Shown: positions 8,824-18,034 of the stretch, in pieces | Layout: each line of letters opens with the position of its first letter | Numbering within the stretch: the stretch's first letter is position 1 | DNA from: Grimontia marina | GTDB lineage: Bacteria; Pseudomonadota; Gammaproteobacteria; Enterobacterales; Vibrionaceae | DNA: 64,000 nt | Direction: 5' to 3' | Assembly: GCF_900060185.1 (NCBI RefSeq) | Contig: NZ_FIZY01000029.1 | Span: 1-64,000, forward strand | The notes under the pieces: model-generated | The model's database searches: none | What the model saw: the letters and a program-made list of their open reading frames with translations, nothing else | What the model was told of the DNA's origin: nothing | Position numbers and translations under genes: made by a program

Positions 8824-10458
8824 ATGAACGCGCTGTCCATCCGGCAACGTTTATCGTTGATCATTGTGATTGCTCTGCTGTCTTTGATTTCAGTCACTAC
8901 TATCTCGTTAATTTTTAAACGAGACAACATGCTCGAGGAAAGGAAAAACCAGATTCAGCTGCTGGTTGAAACCGCAGAGAGTCTGGTCACCCGCCTCTAC
9001 CAACAATCCCAAGCCGGGGATATTTCGGTTCAGGAAGCCCAGAAGCGTGCCATTACTGCTTTGGATGCAATGCGATACGGCACCAACGGTTACTTCATGA
9101 TTTACGACATGAACGCCACTATGGTGCACCACCCCATTACCAGTAGTCTGATTGGTAAAGATCTCGCCAGCCTACAGGACGTGAACGGCGTTTACATTAT
9201 TTTGGAGCAGGTGAATAAGGCGAAAAGCGGCGGCGGTTTCGTCGCTTATCACTGGAAAAAAACGGGGGCTGATGAGACCCCATATCCAAAAATTGCCTAC
9301 TCCCTGCCTTTCCAACCTTGGGGTTGGGTATTAAACACAGGACTTTACGTCGATGATGTCGAGGCCGTTTTCTATCAGGATGTACGTAAGATGCTGCTGA
9401 TAGTGGCTGCTGTATCGCTTGTCTTGTTAGCGATTTCCTACACGATAGCCAGAAGCATCACCACACCTTTAAATAAGTTAAAGAGTCTACTTCAAACCGC
9501 AGAGCAAAATATGGATTTGACCGTCCGCTCACGCTTGAAAGGGAAAAACGAAATCACAGAGCTTGGTCGTGCGTTCAATAGCCTGATGAGTGCTTTTGAA
9601 GAAACTCTGACAGGAATAGCGCAAGGCGCAACGCAACTAAATAGCGAAGTGTCCAAGTTGGAAAACCTCTCCAATCACATCGTTGGTGCCTCCAACCAAC
9701 AGTCTGAAGATACCGGAAGTATTGCGGCTTTGGTGGAAGAGTTTGCGGCCAGCATTAATACCATTTCCCATGATGCTGACAAGATGAAGTCTCTATCTAA
9801 TGAAAATGGTGCGCAAGCGCAGCAAGGTGCCAATACCATGCAGTTAACCATTAGCAACATGGACCAGATGTCTGAGAAGTCGCAGCGTTCAAGTTCTGCC
9901 GTCGCTGAACTCGACCAACACTCGAAAGAAATTGAAGGCATCATCAGCGTGATTAACGATGTTGCAGAACAAACAAACCTACTTGCCTTGAATGCGGCGA
10001 TTGAAGCAGCGCGCGCTGGTGATCAAGGGCGAGGCTTTGCCGTTGTGGCTGACGAGGTGCGCAACCTCGCAGTTCGCACTTCCGACTCCACCAAGCAAAT
10101 TGCTTCAACGATTCAGGAGCTTCGTACCGGAATTGAAGCGACTGTCAACCATATCGAGGACAGCGTATCCGTGGTAAGTGACAATATGTCTCAGACCCAC
10201 AGTGCCGAGCAATCTGTCCGTGAAATGCATCAGAAATCGAAGGACCTTATCAACATCATTGAAGAAGTGTCACGTTCACTGCACGAACAGACTAACGCCA
10301 ATCAAGAACTCGCTCGACGTATTCAGGGTATTGCCGATATGGCAGCTAATAATCACGAATCTGCTGAAAATGTTCAGGGCTCAGCAAGACAAGTTAATGA
10401 TCTAGTTGGAAAATTCAGAAGATCAGTTGGAAGATTTAAAGTGTCTAACGCTCTTTAA
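8824..10458 (+). CDS. Methyl-accepting chemotaxis protein with single Cache sensor
   Basis: This 544-residue chemoreceptor has an N-terminal membrane helix ([20 protein letters not shown]). It is followed by a periplasmic sCache_2-type domain at about residues 35-185 ([36 protein letters not shown]). A second membrane helix ([19 protein letters not shown]) leads into a HAMP domain. The long cytoplasmic coiled coil has the signalling tip [20 protein letters not shown] followed by [15 protein letters not shown]. sCache_2 sensors often bind small organic acids, but the ligand is not predictable. The C-terminus has no NWETF-type CheR-docking peptide. The gene is monocistronic. Confidence 0.93.
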   Translation: MNALSIRQRLSLIIVIALLSLISVTTISLIFKRDNMLEERKNQIQLLVETAESLVTRLYQQSQAGDISVQEAQKRAITALDAMRYGTNGYFMIYDMNATMVHHPITSSLIGKDLASLQDVNGVYIILEQVNKAKSGGGFVAYHWKKTGADETPYPKIAYSLPFQPWGWVLNTGLYVDDVEAVFYQDVRKMLLIVAAVSLVLLAISYTIARSITTPLNKLKSLLQTAEQNMDLTVRSRLKGKNEITELGRAFNSLMSAFEETLTGIAQGATQLNSEVSKLENLSNHIVGASNQQSEDTGSIAALVEEFAASINTISHDADKMKSLSNENGAQAQQGANTMQLTISNMDQMSEKSQRSSSAVAELDQHSKEIEGIISVINDVAEQTNLLALNAAIEAARAGDQGRGFAVVADEVRNLAVRTSDSTKQIASTIQELRTGIEATVNHIEDSVSVVSDNMSQTHSAEQSVREMHQKSKDLINIIEEVSRSLHEQTNANQELARRIQGIADMAANNHESAENVQGSARQVNDLVGKFRRSVGRFKVSNAL

Positions 10459-10509
10459 ATTGTCCCTTTGCCACCCACTTCCCCCTGCCTGCCCACTGCC
10501 GGGTAAGAG

Positions 10510-10547
10510 AACGAATAAAGCTCCTTTTTGGGGTTTTATTCGTTTTA
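10510..10547 (+). terminator. Terminator after the chemoreceptor gene
   Basis: AACGAATAAA at 10510-10519 pairs with TTTATTCGTT at 10535-10544, enclosing CTCC/GGGG and a T-rich loop. A T-rich tail follows. It lies about 50 bp after the chemoreceptor stop. Confidence 0.7.
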
Positions 10548-10706
10548 CGTCAGTGTTGTCTGCTGAAAAACAATCTCTTCGTCTCTAAAAATGCACATAA
10601 ATACCACGATGACACGCGGTAAGATAAGGCATATTTATTCATCTAATCCAATATAGCCAAGCAATGCTTTGGTTTTATTGGGTGTCATTTTTCAGGAGTT
10701 TATGCA

Positions 10707-12671
10707 GTGCTCAACATGCAAAGAATGTCGCAGTTCCAGATATTCGCAATGAGCTTTCGTGAAGCGGTATTGGCACTTCTACCCTTTATGTTTCTCCGGT
10801 CTCTATGGATTGTTTTCTATATATTCAACCAACAGGTTGGTATATTGGACATGGAAACTGCGGACACTCTGTCTAGAATGTTCGACTTAAGTTTCCCGCC
10901 ACTCCTAGCAATGTCTTTGGCCTCACACCTAGCACTTGGTTTTTCTTATGAACGGGTCCACGCGACTATTCTGACCGTGCTACTTTTCTTCAAATTTTCA
11001 GGCTTTGTTCGACTTGGTGAACAGGGATTAGAACTCAGTGATAAATTTGTTTTGCCACAGGCTATCGCCATACCGATATTTGTCTGCTTTATGTATGTCC
11101 TACTCAACAAATATCTAAGAATCACCATCGATCCGAAGGGCGTTTTAAACCGATCTCTGACACGTAATGTCGATGCGACACTGCCTTACATCATCATCTA
11201 TATCGTCGCGGTACTCTTGGTTCCAAAACTGCACCTGATCACTTTTTCTCCATTTGTGGAGTGGGTTGCCAGCCTTCCGCTACAGTTACAGGCTTTCTCA
11301 TACACTTTGTTTATCCATCTTTTTTGGATTACGGGAATTCATGGTGCGGCCGCTTTTTATACCTTTTTCGATACACAGTTTGTCTCAGATATTTATGTTT
11401 CTAACATCCCTTTCACCAACTTTTTCGACCTTTTCGTCGTTTATGGTGGTGCTGGTAGTACTTGGTCTCTCATCTTTGCGTTACTGTTATTTTCAAGAAA
11501 TTCACACGGAAGAGCTGTCGCAAAGATTTCCATTCCATTTGCGGTAATGAACATTAATGAAATCCTGCTTTTTGGCTTACCTGTAATATATAATCCGGCG
11601 CTCGCTATTCCATTCGTGATCGTTCCGCTACTGAACCATATACTAGCTTTTGCTTTTCTTTCTTTAATACCGGTAGAGATTATAAACGAGCCAATTTCGT
11701 GGGTAACACCGATACTGATGAACTCCTGGCTTATTACGGGAGGCGATGTCATTGCAGTATTTTTGCAAATTGCCCTTATCTCTCTCGGTGTCGCCATCTA
11801 TCGCCCCTTTATTAGGTATTTTGAAGATAGGAGTAATGAGGGAATGAGAGATACACTAATGCGTAAATTACGCCTAAATTCCAATGTACTCTCATCATCT
11901 GACGTGTTGCTTAATGAAGCCCAACTCAAATTTGATAAAAAGCTCGATAAAGTTAATACCCACATGAAACGGCTGATTGAGGGTGAATTGGTTTTGTTCT
12001 ATCAACCGCAATACAACCTAAAAACAGGTCATTTAATAGGTATGGAAGCCTTGCTTCGGCTGAAAACGGGTGACCATTTTTACGGACCATCATTTTTGAA
12101 CGACTTTAATGACGCTGGATTAAGTCTACCCATAGACCGCTGGGTGCTGGATCAACTCAGTTTCGACTTAAAAGACTGGAAGGAACGAGGGATATTAACG
12201 CATAAGGTCAGTATGAATATAACAGTGGATGCGCTTTTGGACAGTGACTACATCACTTTATTCATTACACATTTAAAAGGTTTACCTGTCGTGGTTGAAG
12301 TCACTGAGTCCAGCTACATAAAGAACCAAAGAGAAGCACAAAAGGCAATAAACAGACTAAGAAAAGAAGGTTTCAGTGTGGCCATCGACGATTTTGGTTC
12401 TGGCTACTCTAGCCTCTCAATGCTGGCTAGCCTCAGTGCCGATTTCGTTAAATTGGATCGGCAGTTTCTGGAAAACACTTCCAGCGAATCTGGGCAAGTA
12501 CTTTACCGACACATCAGCCAGGCACTGGAGGAGATGCACTACACTGTGATTGCAGAGGGTGTCGAGAATGACACGGAGATTTCATTGGTCTTGGCGTGCA
12601 ATATCGACATTGCCCAAGGATATTTCTATCACAAGGCACTGAGTAAGTCAGATATTGAAAAGCTCTTTTAG
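10707..12671 (+). CDS. PTS EIIC-like membrane domain fused to an EAL c-di-GMP phosphodiesterase
   Basis: This 654-residue protein has an N-terminal half (about residues 1-360) of 8-10 hydrophobic helices resembling lactose/cellobiose-type PTS EIIC permeases (HLFWITGIHGAAAF, ILLFGLPVIYNPALAIPFVI). It is followed by a C-terminal EAL domain (about residues 415-650). EAL active-site residues look intact: MEALLRL, VSMNIT, VEVTES, IDDFGSGYSS, KLDRQF, VIAEGVEND and AQGYFY. It therefore probably hydrolyses c-di-GMP, with the EIIC part acting as a sugar-responsive sensor or a leftover permease. I chose the GTG at 10707 because AGGAG at 10694-10698 is well spaced for it. There is no EIIA/EIIB gene nearby. 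Confidence 0.88.
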   Translation: MLNMQRMSQFQIFAMSFREAVLALLPFMFLRSLWIVFYIFNQQVGILDMETADTLSRMFDLSFPPLLAMSLASHLALGFSYERVHATILTVLLFFKFSGFVRLGEQGLELSDKFVLPQAIAIPIFVCFMYVLLNKYLRITIDPKGVLNRSLTRNVDATLPYIIIYIVAVLLVPKLHLITFSPFVEWVASLPLQLQAFSYTLFIHLFWITGIHGAAAFYTFFDTQFVSDIYVSNIPFTNFFDLFVVYGGAGSTWSLIFALLLFSRNSHGRAVAKISIPFAVMNINEILLFGLPVIYNPALAIPFVIVPLLNHILAFAFLSLIPVEIINEPISWVTPILMNSWLITGGDVIAVFLQIALISLGVAIYRPFIRYFEDRSNEGMRDTLMRKLRLNSNVLSSSDVLLNEAQLKFDKKLDKVNTHMKRLIEGELVLFYQPQYNLKTGHLIGMEALLRLKTGDHFYGPSFLNDFNDAGLSLPIDRWVLDQLSFDLKDWKERGILTHKVSMNITVDALLDSDYITLFITHLKGLPVVVEVTESSYIKNQREAQKAINRLRKEGFSVAIDDFGSGYSSLSMLASLSADFVKLDRQFLENTSSESGQVLYRHISQALEEMHYTVIAEGVENDTEISLVLACNIDIAQGYFYHKALSKSDIEKLF

Positions 12672-12682
12672 TTTCGACACTT

Positions 12683-12754
12683 GGGGCTGTTGACCATGTA
12701 ATGAGGGATTTCCGCAAGCCGATAGCAAAAAGGGGGGAATTCCCCAACCCTGCC
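12683..12754. repeat. Degenerate, internally deleted copy of the 24892-25160 element
   Basis: It begins with GGGGCTGTTGACC, the same end as the element at 24892. It also shares AAGCCGATAgC (12716-12726) and the GAATTCCCCAACCCTGCC-like block (12737-12754) in the same order. About 40-50 bp of the middle and the whole right half are missing. It lies just after the EAL gene. Confidence 0.55.
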
Positions 12755-12827
12755 ACTCAAGACGAAGAATTTCCGCCATGAGACGTTGTTAAGCTTTGCA
12801 TACCAAACAGCACAAGGATGAACTTCA

Positions 12828-14018
12828 ATGCCGCTTATCTCAGGAAATCTTAGTCATTTTGCTAACCCAAAATCTGATCCTTCAACTTGTTACTCTGACC
12901 AGCAAAAAGAAGTTCTGAGTGTTAGTGCAGCAGAAAGTGCGATCACTGACATTACCCTATGGCCGGGTTATGAAGAAACTCCGCTTTTGAGCCTTTCTGA
13001 TTTAGCCCGTGTAAGTGGCCTGGGTAAAATTTGGTACAAAGATGAATCGAAACGCTTTTCGCTGAAAAGCTTTAAAGCTCTGGGCGGCGCATTTGCCGTC
13101 GCCCGCCAACTTCAGGCTATTTTGTCGCAACGACATGGCCAAACACCATCCATAGGCGAGTTACTATCCGGCGAGTGGAAATCACAAGCCAGTGAAATTG
13201 TGGTGACATGCGCTACTGATGGTAATCACGGTCGCTCGGTTGCGTGGGGCGCCCAGATGTTTGGCTGCGGCTGCGTGATTTATATTCACCGCGACGTGTC
13301 TGAAGGGCGTAAGGAAGCCATGGAATCATTCGGAGCTGACGTCGTAAGAATCACCGGAAATTACGACGACTCCATCAAAATTGCCGACGCTGAAGCGAAA
13401 AAGCATGGTCGTGTGATTGTCTCCGACACCTCATATGAAGGCTACATGGAGATCCCCAAAGATGTCGCACTAGGCTATACCGTTATGTTGTCAGAAATCA
13501 TCTCTCAGATGGATGGTGAAATACCTACCCATGTTTTTGTCCAAGGTGGTGTCGGAGGCTTAGCTTCCGCAGTTTGCGGTTACTTCTGGGACTATTGGGG
13601 AGATAAACGACCAAGATTCATCATCGTTGAACCCGAGCAGGCAAACTGTCTTCAGCTCAGTGCCCAAGCCGGAAAGCCAGTTGTGGTTGAAGGTGAACTG
13701 GAAACCCTGATGGCTGGCTTAGCATGTGGTGAAGTGTCAGAACTCGCCTGGAAGATTCTCAGCAATGGTGCCGATGATTTTATGACACTGTCAGAGGACG
13801 CTATCCCAGCCACAATGAAAATGCTGGCCAAAGGTTTTGAAGGCGACCCAACCATTGAAGCCGGTGAGTCCGCTGTTCCCGGTCTGGCTGCCGCGATTAT
13901 CGCGCGATCTCTTCCCTTCTTCTCGGAGGCTCTTTCCCTTGACGAGAACAGTCGTGTGTTGGTTTTTGGCACGGAAGGTGCGACTGACCCAGAGCTGTAT
14001 AAACAACTTGTCGGCTAA
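12828..14018 (+). CDS. Diaminopropionate ammonia-lyase-like PLP enzyme
   Basis: This 396-residue fold-type II PLP enzyme resembles E. coli YgeX. Shared features are KDESKRFSLKSFKALGG (the last lysine should bind PLP), TDGNHGRSVAWGAQ, the phosphate loop QGGVGG, IIVEPEQANC, LMAGLACGE, the ESAVPGL serine-glycine segment and FGTEGATD near the end. YgeX converts 2,3-diaminopropionate to pyruvate and two ammonia. The gene is first in a cluster whose other members resemble ectoine-degradation proteins, where a shorter dehydratase (EutB) of the same fold normally sits. The real substrate could therefore be a diamino acid other than diaminopropionate. AAGGA lies about 9 bases before the ATG. Confidence 0.82.
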   Translation: MPLISGNLSHFANPKSDPSTCYSDQQKEVLSVSAAESAITDITLWPGYEETPLLSLSDLARVSGLGKIWYKDESKRFSLKSFKALGGAFAVARQLQAILSQRHGQTPSIGELLSGEWKSQASEIVVTCATDGNHGRSVAWGAQMFGCGCVIYIHRDVSEGRKEAMESFGADVVRITGNYDDSIKIADAEAKKHGRVIVSDTSYEGYMEIPKDVALGYTVMLSEIISQMDGEIPTHVFVQGGVGGLASAVCGYFWDYWGDKRPRFIIVEPEQANCLQLSAQAGKPVVVEGELETLMAGLACGEVSELAWKILSNGADDFMTLSEDAIPATMKMLAKGFEGDPTIEAGESAVPGLAAAIIARSLPFFSEALSLDENSRVLVFGTEGATDPELYKQLVG

Positions 14019-14035
14019 CGTTTCGTTACCACATT

Positions 14036-14070
14036 GAGGGCAGCCCAGATGATTGACTGCCCTCCTTTTT
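14036..14070 (+). terminator. Terminator after the ammonia-lyase gene
   Basis: GAGGGCAG at 14036-14043 pairs with CTGCCCTC at 14057-14064, followed by CTTTTT. It separates the lyase gene from the convergent Lrp-type regulator. Confidence 0.8.
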
Positions 14071-14088
14071 ACAAAGCAGTATCCCTTC

Positions 14089-14574
14089 TTACGACTCGTC
14101 AATAGGAACGGTCAGCCCTGTTTTTACCCTGTCCATCACTACATTGGTATGGAAGCTTTTGATGTTCACATTGTCGAAAAAGGCCTCTCGTGTGAAGACG
14201 TCGTACTCCTCCATATCAGCCGCGGTCACAATCAGAATAAAATCCGAGCTGCCAGTCACGTAATAGCACTGCTGTACTGACTTGTTAGCCTTCATTTCCT
14301 TCTTGAAGTTATGCATCAGATCCACCCTTTCTCTTTCAAGAGTGACTTGCACAACAAACGTCATCGCTTTCCCTATGGCTTTAGGATCAATAACAGATAC
14401 ATCAGCTTTGATGATTTTCTGTTCCCGTAACTTTTTTAATCTTCTCTGAACTGCCGCAGGAGACAGACCCACCATGTCGGCAATTTGATCAGATGTCGCC
14501 CGATTGGAGTCCTGCATAATATTGAGAATTTTCCGGTCAAAACTGTCGATAGAAAACGTTGATGAGCGTCCCAT
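14089..14574 (-). CDS. Lrp/AsnC family regulator, DoeX/AsnC-like
   Basis: This 161-residue regulator has an N-terminal winged helix-turn-helix (FDRKILNIMQDSNRATSDQI, then MVGLSPAAVQRRLKKLREQKII) and a C-terminal RAM effector domain (MTFVVQVTLERERVDLM, QQCYYVTGSSDFILIVTA). Both match the Lrp/AsnC family. It lies between the lyase and the racemase-like gene on the opposite strand. Its promoter side faces the racemase-like gene, so it probably controls that cluster in response to an amino-acid-like intermediate. Ectoine-degradation clusters commonly contain such a regulator (DoeX or AsnC). Confidence 0.88.
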   Translation of the reverse strand: MGRSSTFSIDSFDRKILNIMQDSNRATSDQIADMVGLSPAAVQRRLKKLREQKIIKADVSVIDPKAIGKAMTFVVQVTLERERVDLMHNFKKEMKANKSVQQCYYVTGSSDFILIVTAADMEEYDVFTREAFFDNVNIKSFHTNVVMDRVKTGLTVPIDES

Positions 14575-14807
14575 GCTCTTTTACTCCCTGTCTATGTTGA
14601 TTTCACTCGCTATCAAGAAAAGCTAGCAACCCGAAGCCTGATTATCCGCTTTGAAGGCGCATTTTCCTCATTAACTTAAATCTCACTATAGACCACAAAA
14701 ATTGCGGATTTCCCTCGTTAAAAGCTTCGTTATTTTGGTTTTTCTTCAATGTCGTCGCGAGAAGATGGTGTTGTTAACGAAATGTCATCAATACAAATGA
14801 GGTAGTA

Positions 14808-15581
14808 ATGAAAGCCGTAGCCCTCTCGCCACAATACAGTTTGAGCCATCTGGCACCCGGTGGGCGTGTTGGGGTTATCGCACTGGCGACGGATTTCAAT
14901 ATTGAGTACGAGCTTGCGAAACTTCTTCCTGAAGATATTCGTGCTTTTACCAGTCGGGTAAAAAACATCAATCCACTGACTATCGAAAACCTAAAAACCA
15001 TGGCGCCAGATATTACGCGTGCTGCGGATTGTATTCTGCCAGGCACAGATCTCGATGTGATTATCTATGCATGCACCTCAGGCACGATTGCCATTGGCGA
15101 TAATCAGATTAGAGAATTAATCCATTTAGCGCGCCCCGATGCCTTGGTGACAAATCCTGTCAGTGCATCTCTGGCTGCCTTCAATAGTTTGGGCGCTAAA
15201 AATATCTCTATCCTGACACCCTACACAGAGGCGGTGAACAGGGAACTGGCTTCATTTTTTGAAACCCAAGGCTTGGAGGTTATTAACATTGCCGGCTTTG
15301 ACTTTGAAGACGATACCGCAATGACGTTTATCTCTCCGGAAGATATTGCTCAAGCCGCCATAACGATTTGTGACCCGGAGGCCGATGCGCTGTTTATATC
15401 TTGTACGGCACTGCGCGCCGCTGAGGTAGTATCGCGTATTGAAGCAGTCATCGAAAAGCCTGTGGTCACCAGCAACCTTGCCCTAGTTTGGCATACGATG
15501 ACGCTTTTGAATGACAAAACGCCAATAAATGGATATGGCGTGCTTCTGGAAACGCCATACTCAATAAGCGATTCAAATTAG
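14808..15581 (+). CDS. EutA-like Asp/Glu racemase-superfamily protein
   Basis: This 257-residue protein belongs to the maleate isomerase / arylmalonate decarboxylase / Asp-Glu racemase superfamily. It has a two-cysteine active site: the first Cys in IIYACTSGT (about residue 87) and the second in LFISCTALRAAEV (about residue 200). PVSASLAAFNSLGAKNISIL and PVVTSNLALVWHTM are typical of the EutA branch found in ectoine and hydroxyectoine utilisation operons. It is the first plus-strand gene after the Lrp regulator and is followed within 90 bp by the M20 hydrolase. I infer a racemase or isomerase step on a diamino or hydroxy acid intermediate. Confidence 0.78.
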   Translation: MKAVALSPQYSLSHLAPGGRVGVIALATDFNIEYELAKLLPEDIRAFTSRVKNINPLTIENLKTMAPDITRAADCILPGTDLDVIIYACTSGTIAIGDNQIRELIHLARPDALVTNPVSASLAAFNSLGAKNISILTPYTEAVNRELASFFETQGLEVINIAGFDFEDDTAMTFISPEDIAQAAITICDPEADALFISCTALRAAEVVSRIEAVIEKPVVTSNLALVWHTMTLLNDKTPINGYGVLLETPYSISDSN

Positions 15582-15667
15582 CGCCATCTGGGATCTAACA
15601 CGGCGCCAATCAAAAGAGACAGTCAAAAAGAGACATTCAACCCAGAGCTAAGGAGAGCTTCAAAACT

Positions 15668-16843
15668 ATGTCCAACCTGCCCCAACAACTTATCAGCGAT
15701 ATGGTTGCATGGCGACACCACCTACACCGATTTCCTGAGTGTGGTTTCGACGTCAACCTTACTGCTGATTTCATCGCGGATAAGCTAAAGAGCTTTGGCA
15801 TTGAGGTGGTCTGTAACATCGGACAAACTGGCTTGGTTGGCATACTCCGAAATGGCACCAGCGATGCCAGCATCGGCTTACGTGCAGACATGGACGCTTT
15901 GTTCATTCATGAGCAAAACGAGTTTGATCATGCCTCTCAGCACGAGGGACAAATGCATGCTTGTGGGCATGACGGTCACTCGGCGATGCTGCTAGGCGCG
16001 GCGAGCTATCTGGCAGCCAACTCTTACTTTGATGGCACGGTGTATTTCATTTTTCAGCCAGACGAAGAGCATGGGTGTGGCGCTCAGGCGATGATTGATG
16101 ACGGATTGTTTGAGCGTTTTGCCATTGACGAAGTGTATGGCATTCACAATTTTCCCGGCTTGGCAGAAGGCGAGCTCATGGTTCGTCCCGGCTCACTCAT
16201 GGCCAGCGAAAGCGGATTCGAAATCAACATTGAAGGCGTTGGTGGTCATGCCGCCCTTCCCCATCAAGGTGTTGATCCGCTTGTCACCGGCGCGCAGGTC
16301 ATTCTTGCGTTACAGACCATCGTATCCCGCAATCTCAGCGCGATCAGTGAAACGGCTGTGATTTCAGCAACAGAATTTATTACTGATGGCACCGTCAATG
16401 TGCTCCCCGGAAAGGTCACTATCAAAGGCGATTGTCGCTGTTTCACCGAGAAAACGCTGGAACACATCGAGCAGCGAATGAAACAAATCGTTGCCGGCAT
16501 TTGTGAATCAGCAGGCGCAAAATACACCTTTCAATTCACCAATACCTTTTATCCTACCGTCAATTCACCACTGCAAACGGCCTATGCGGTGGAGGCTGCG
16601 GAAAAAGTACTTGGTAAAGGCAAGGTCAATGCGCGTTGCGAGCCACTGACAATCTCAGAAGATTTCTCCAGCATGCTGAGAGTCAAACCCGGTTGCTATG
16701 TGCTGTTGGGAAATGGCACAGAATCGGTAGGAGGCTGCGCCCTCCACAACCCTAAATACGACTTCAATGACAGCATCCTGCCTTTGGGTGCCCGTTATTG
16801 GATCCAACTGGTCAAAGACCGACTTGGTAGGCCCAATGGCTGA
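15668..16843 (+). CDS. M20D family amidohydrolase, DoeB2-like
   Basis: This 391-residue zinc-dependent N-acyl amino acid hydrolase shows the metal-binding motifs LRADMDAL, HACGHDGHSAML and PDEEHGCG. It also has the lid-domain segment GVGGHAALPHQGVDP and a C-terminal ligand segment LGNG...GGCALHNPKYDFND. It belongs to the hippurate hydrolase / IAA-amino acid hydrolase group. Next to an M24 ectoine-hydrolase-like gene it most resembles DoeB2, which deacetylates N2-acetyl-2,4-diaminobutyrate. This assignment rests on neighbours as much as on sequence. A clear AAGGAG lies before the ATG. Confidence 0.82.
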   Translation: MSNLPQQLISDMVAWRHHLHRFPECGFDVNLTADFIADKLKSFGIEVVCNIGQTGLVGILRNGTSDASIGLRADMDALFIHEQNEFDHASQHEGQMHACGHDGHSAMLLGAASYLAANSYFDGTVYFIFQPDEEHGCGAQAMIDDGLFERFAIDEVYGIHNFPGLAEGELMVRPGSLMASESGFEINIEGVGGHAALPHQGVDPLVTGAQVILALQTIVSRNLSAISETAVISATEFITDGTVNVLPGKVTIKGDCRCFTEKTLEHIEQRMKQIVAGICESAGAKYTFQFTNTFYPTVNSPLQTAYAVEAAEKVLGKGKVNARCEPLTISEDFSSMLRVKPGCYVLLGNGTESVGGCALHNPKYDFNDSILPLGARYWIQLVKDRLGRPNG

Positions 16844-16965
16844 CCTCTCATAAGCGACTCCCGCTCTTCATAGGGCACAGATCCAAAAGCACAATAACCG
16901 CAAGTGGAATCACCCTCTTGCGAGGGACAGTGCTGTCTGAATTTCGACATACGAGGAATGTAAGG

Positions 16966-18009
16966 ATGAAGCAATTTGGCATTATGTTATTGAGTCTTGG
17001 CATGATTTTCAGTGCTCAGGCAGAAACGTGGAAGTTTGCGTCTGAAGAGGACAAAACCGACGTGCAAGACATCTACGCGCAAAAGTTCGCGGAGGTGATC
17101 AAGAAAGAGTCTGACGGAGATATACGCGTCCGTATTTACTATTACGGTCAACTCGGTACTGAGAATGACATCGTTGAGCTGGCAGCCAAGGGCACCATTC
17201 AATTCGTGTCTGTCGGGTCAGGACACCTTGGCTCTTATGTCCCAGAAGTGCAAGCAGTCAGCCTTCCCTACGTATTAGGTACGGATGAAGTTGTGACCCA
17301 TAAAGTACTGACAGGAAGCCCGACCATTTATGAAAACCTTGCTGCTAAGTTTGAGAACGTAAACCTCAAGCTGCTTTCAATGATGTCAGAAGGCGAAATG
17401 GTTTGGGGGGCTAACAAAGCCATTCGCACCCCCGAAGATTTCGCTGACCAAAAGATCCGCACCTTTACGTCAACCATCCCTGTTGAAACCTATAAAACGT
17501 TTGGGGCAACCCCAACACCACTGTCTTGGGGTGAAGTCTATGGTTCTCTGCAACTGAAAACCATTGATGGCATGGTTAACCCTATCTATTTCATCTACAA
17601 CGCTAAATGGCATGAAGTACAGGATTACCTGATGTTCCCTGGCCAACAGCCTTACGTCAGTACGGTTTCCACCAACAGCAAATGGTTCAGCGAACTCGCG
17701 CCTGAAAAGCAAGCCATGGTGAGAAAAGCGATCAAAGAAGCCGACAAAGCCGCTTATGACTATCAGCTGCGAATCAACCAAGAAAACCTCGACAAAATTA
17801 TGGCCGAACGTCCGAATATGCAGGTCGTGAAGCTCAATGAGGAAGAGCGAGAGAGATTTAAGCAGCTGAGCAAAAACTTGCACGAAACTTACTTCGATGT
17901 TGTCGCAAATGCCTATCCCGCCGAAGAACAAGCTGCGGCCAGGAAAGAGGCTAAAGCCATTCTCGAAAGTCTGATTCAGGAAGTCAAAGTCGCGGCTTCA
18001 CAACAGTAA
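16966..18009 (+). CDS. TRAP transporter periplasmic binding protein, DctP family
   Basis: The 348-residue precursor has a signal peptide ending in FSAQA (MKQFGIMLLSLGMIFSAQA). DctP features follow: GDIRVRIYYYGQLGTENDIV, VSLPYVLG, KIRTFTSTIPVETYKTFGAT, PLSWGEVYGSLQLKTIDGMV and WFSELAPEKQAMVRKA. The conserved arginine expected to bind the substrate carboxylate is in KIRTF. I chose the ATG at 16966, which has AGGA 8 bases upstream and starts at the signal peptide. An in-frame start 16 codons earlier lacks this. It forms one transport system with the next two genes. Confidence 0.92.
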   Translation: MKQFGIMLLSLGMIFSAQAETWKFASEEDKTDVQDIYAQKFAEVIKKESDGDIRVRIYYYGQLGTENDIVELAAKGTIQFVSVGSGHLGSYVPEVQAVSLPYVLGTDEVVTHKVLTGSPTIYENLAAKFENVNLKLLSMMSEGEMVWGANKAIRTPEDFADQKIRTFTSTIPVETYKTFGATPTPLSWGEVYGSLQLKTIDGMVNPIYFIYNAKWHEVQDYLMFPGQQPYVSTVSTNSKWFSELAPEKQAMVRKAIKEADKAAYDYQLRINQENLDKIMAERPNMQVVKLNEEERERFKQLSKNLHETYFDVVANAYPAEEQAAARKEAKAILESLIQEVKVAASQQ

Positions 18010-18034
18010 TCGGTTGCCTTCAGGGAGCACTGTG

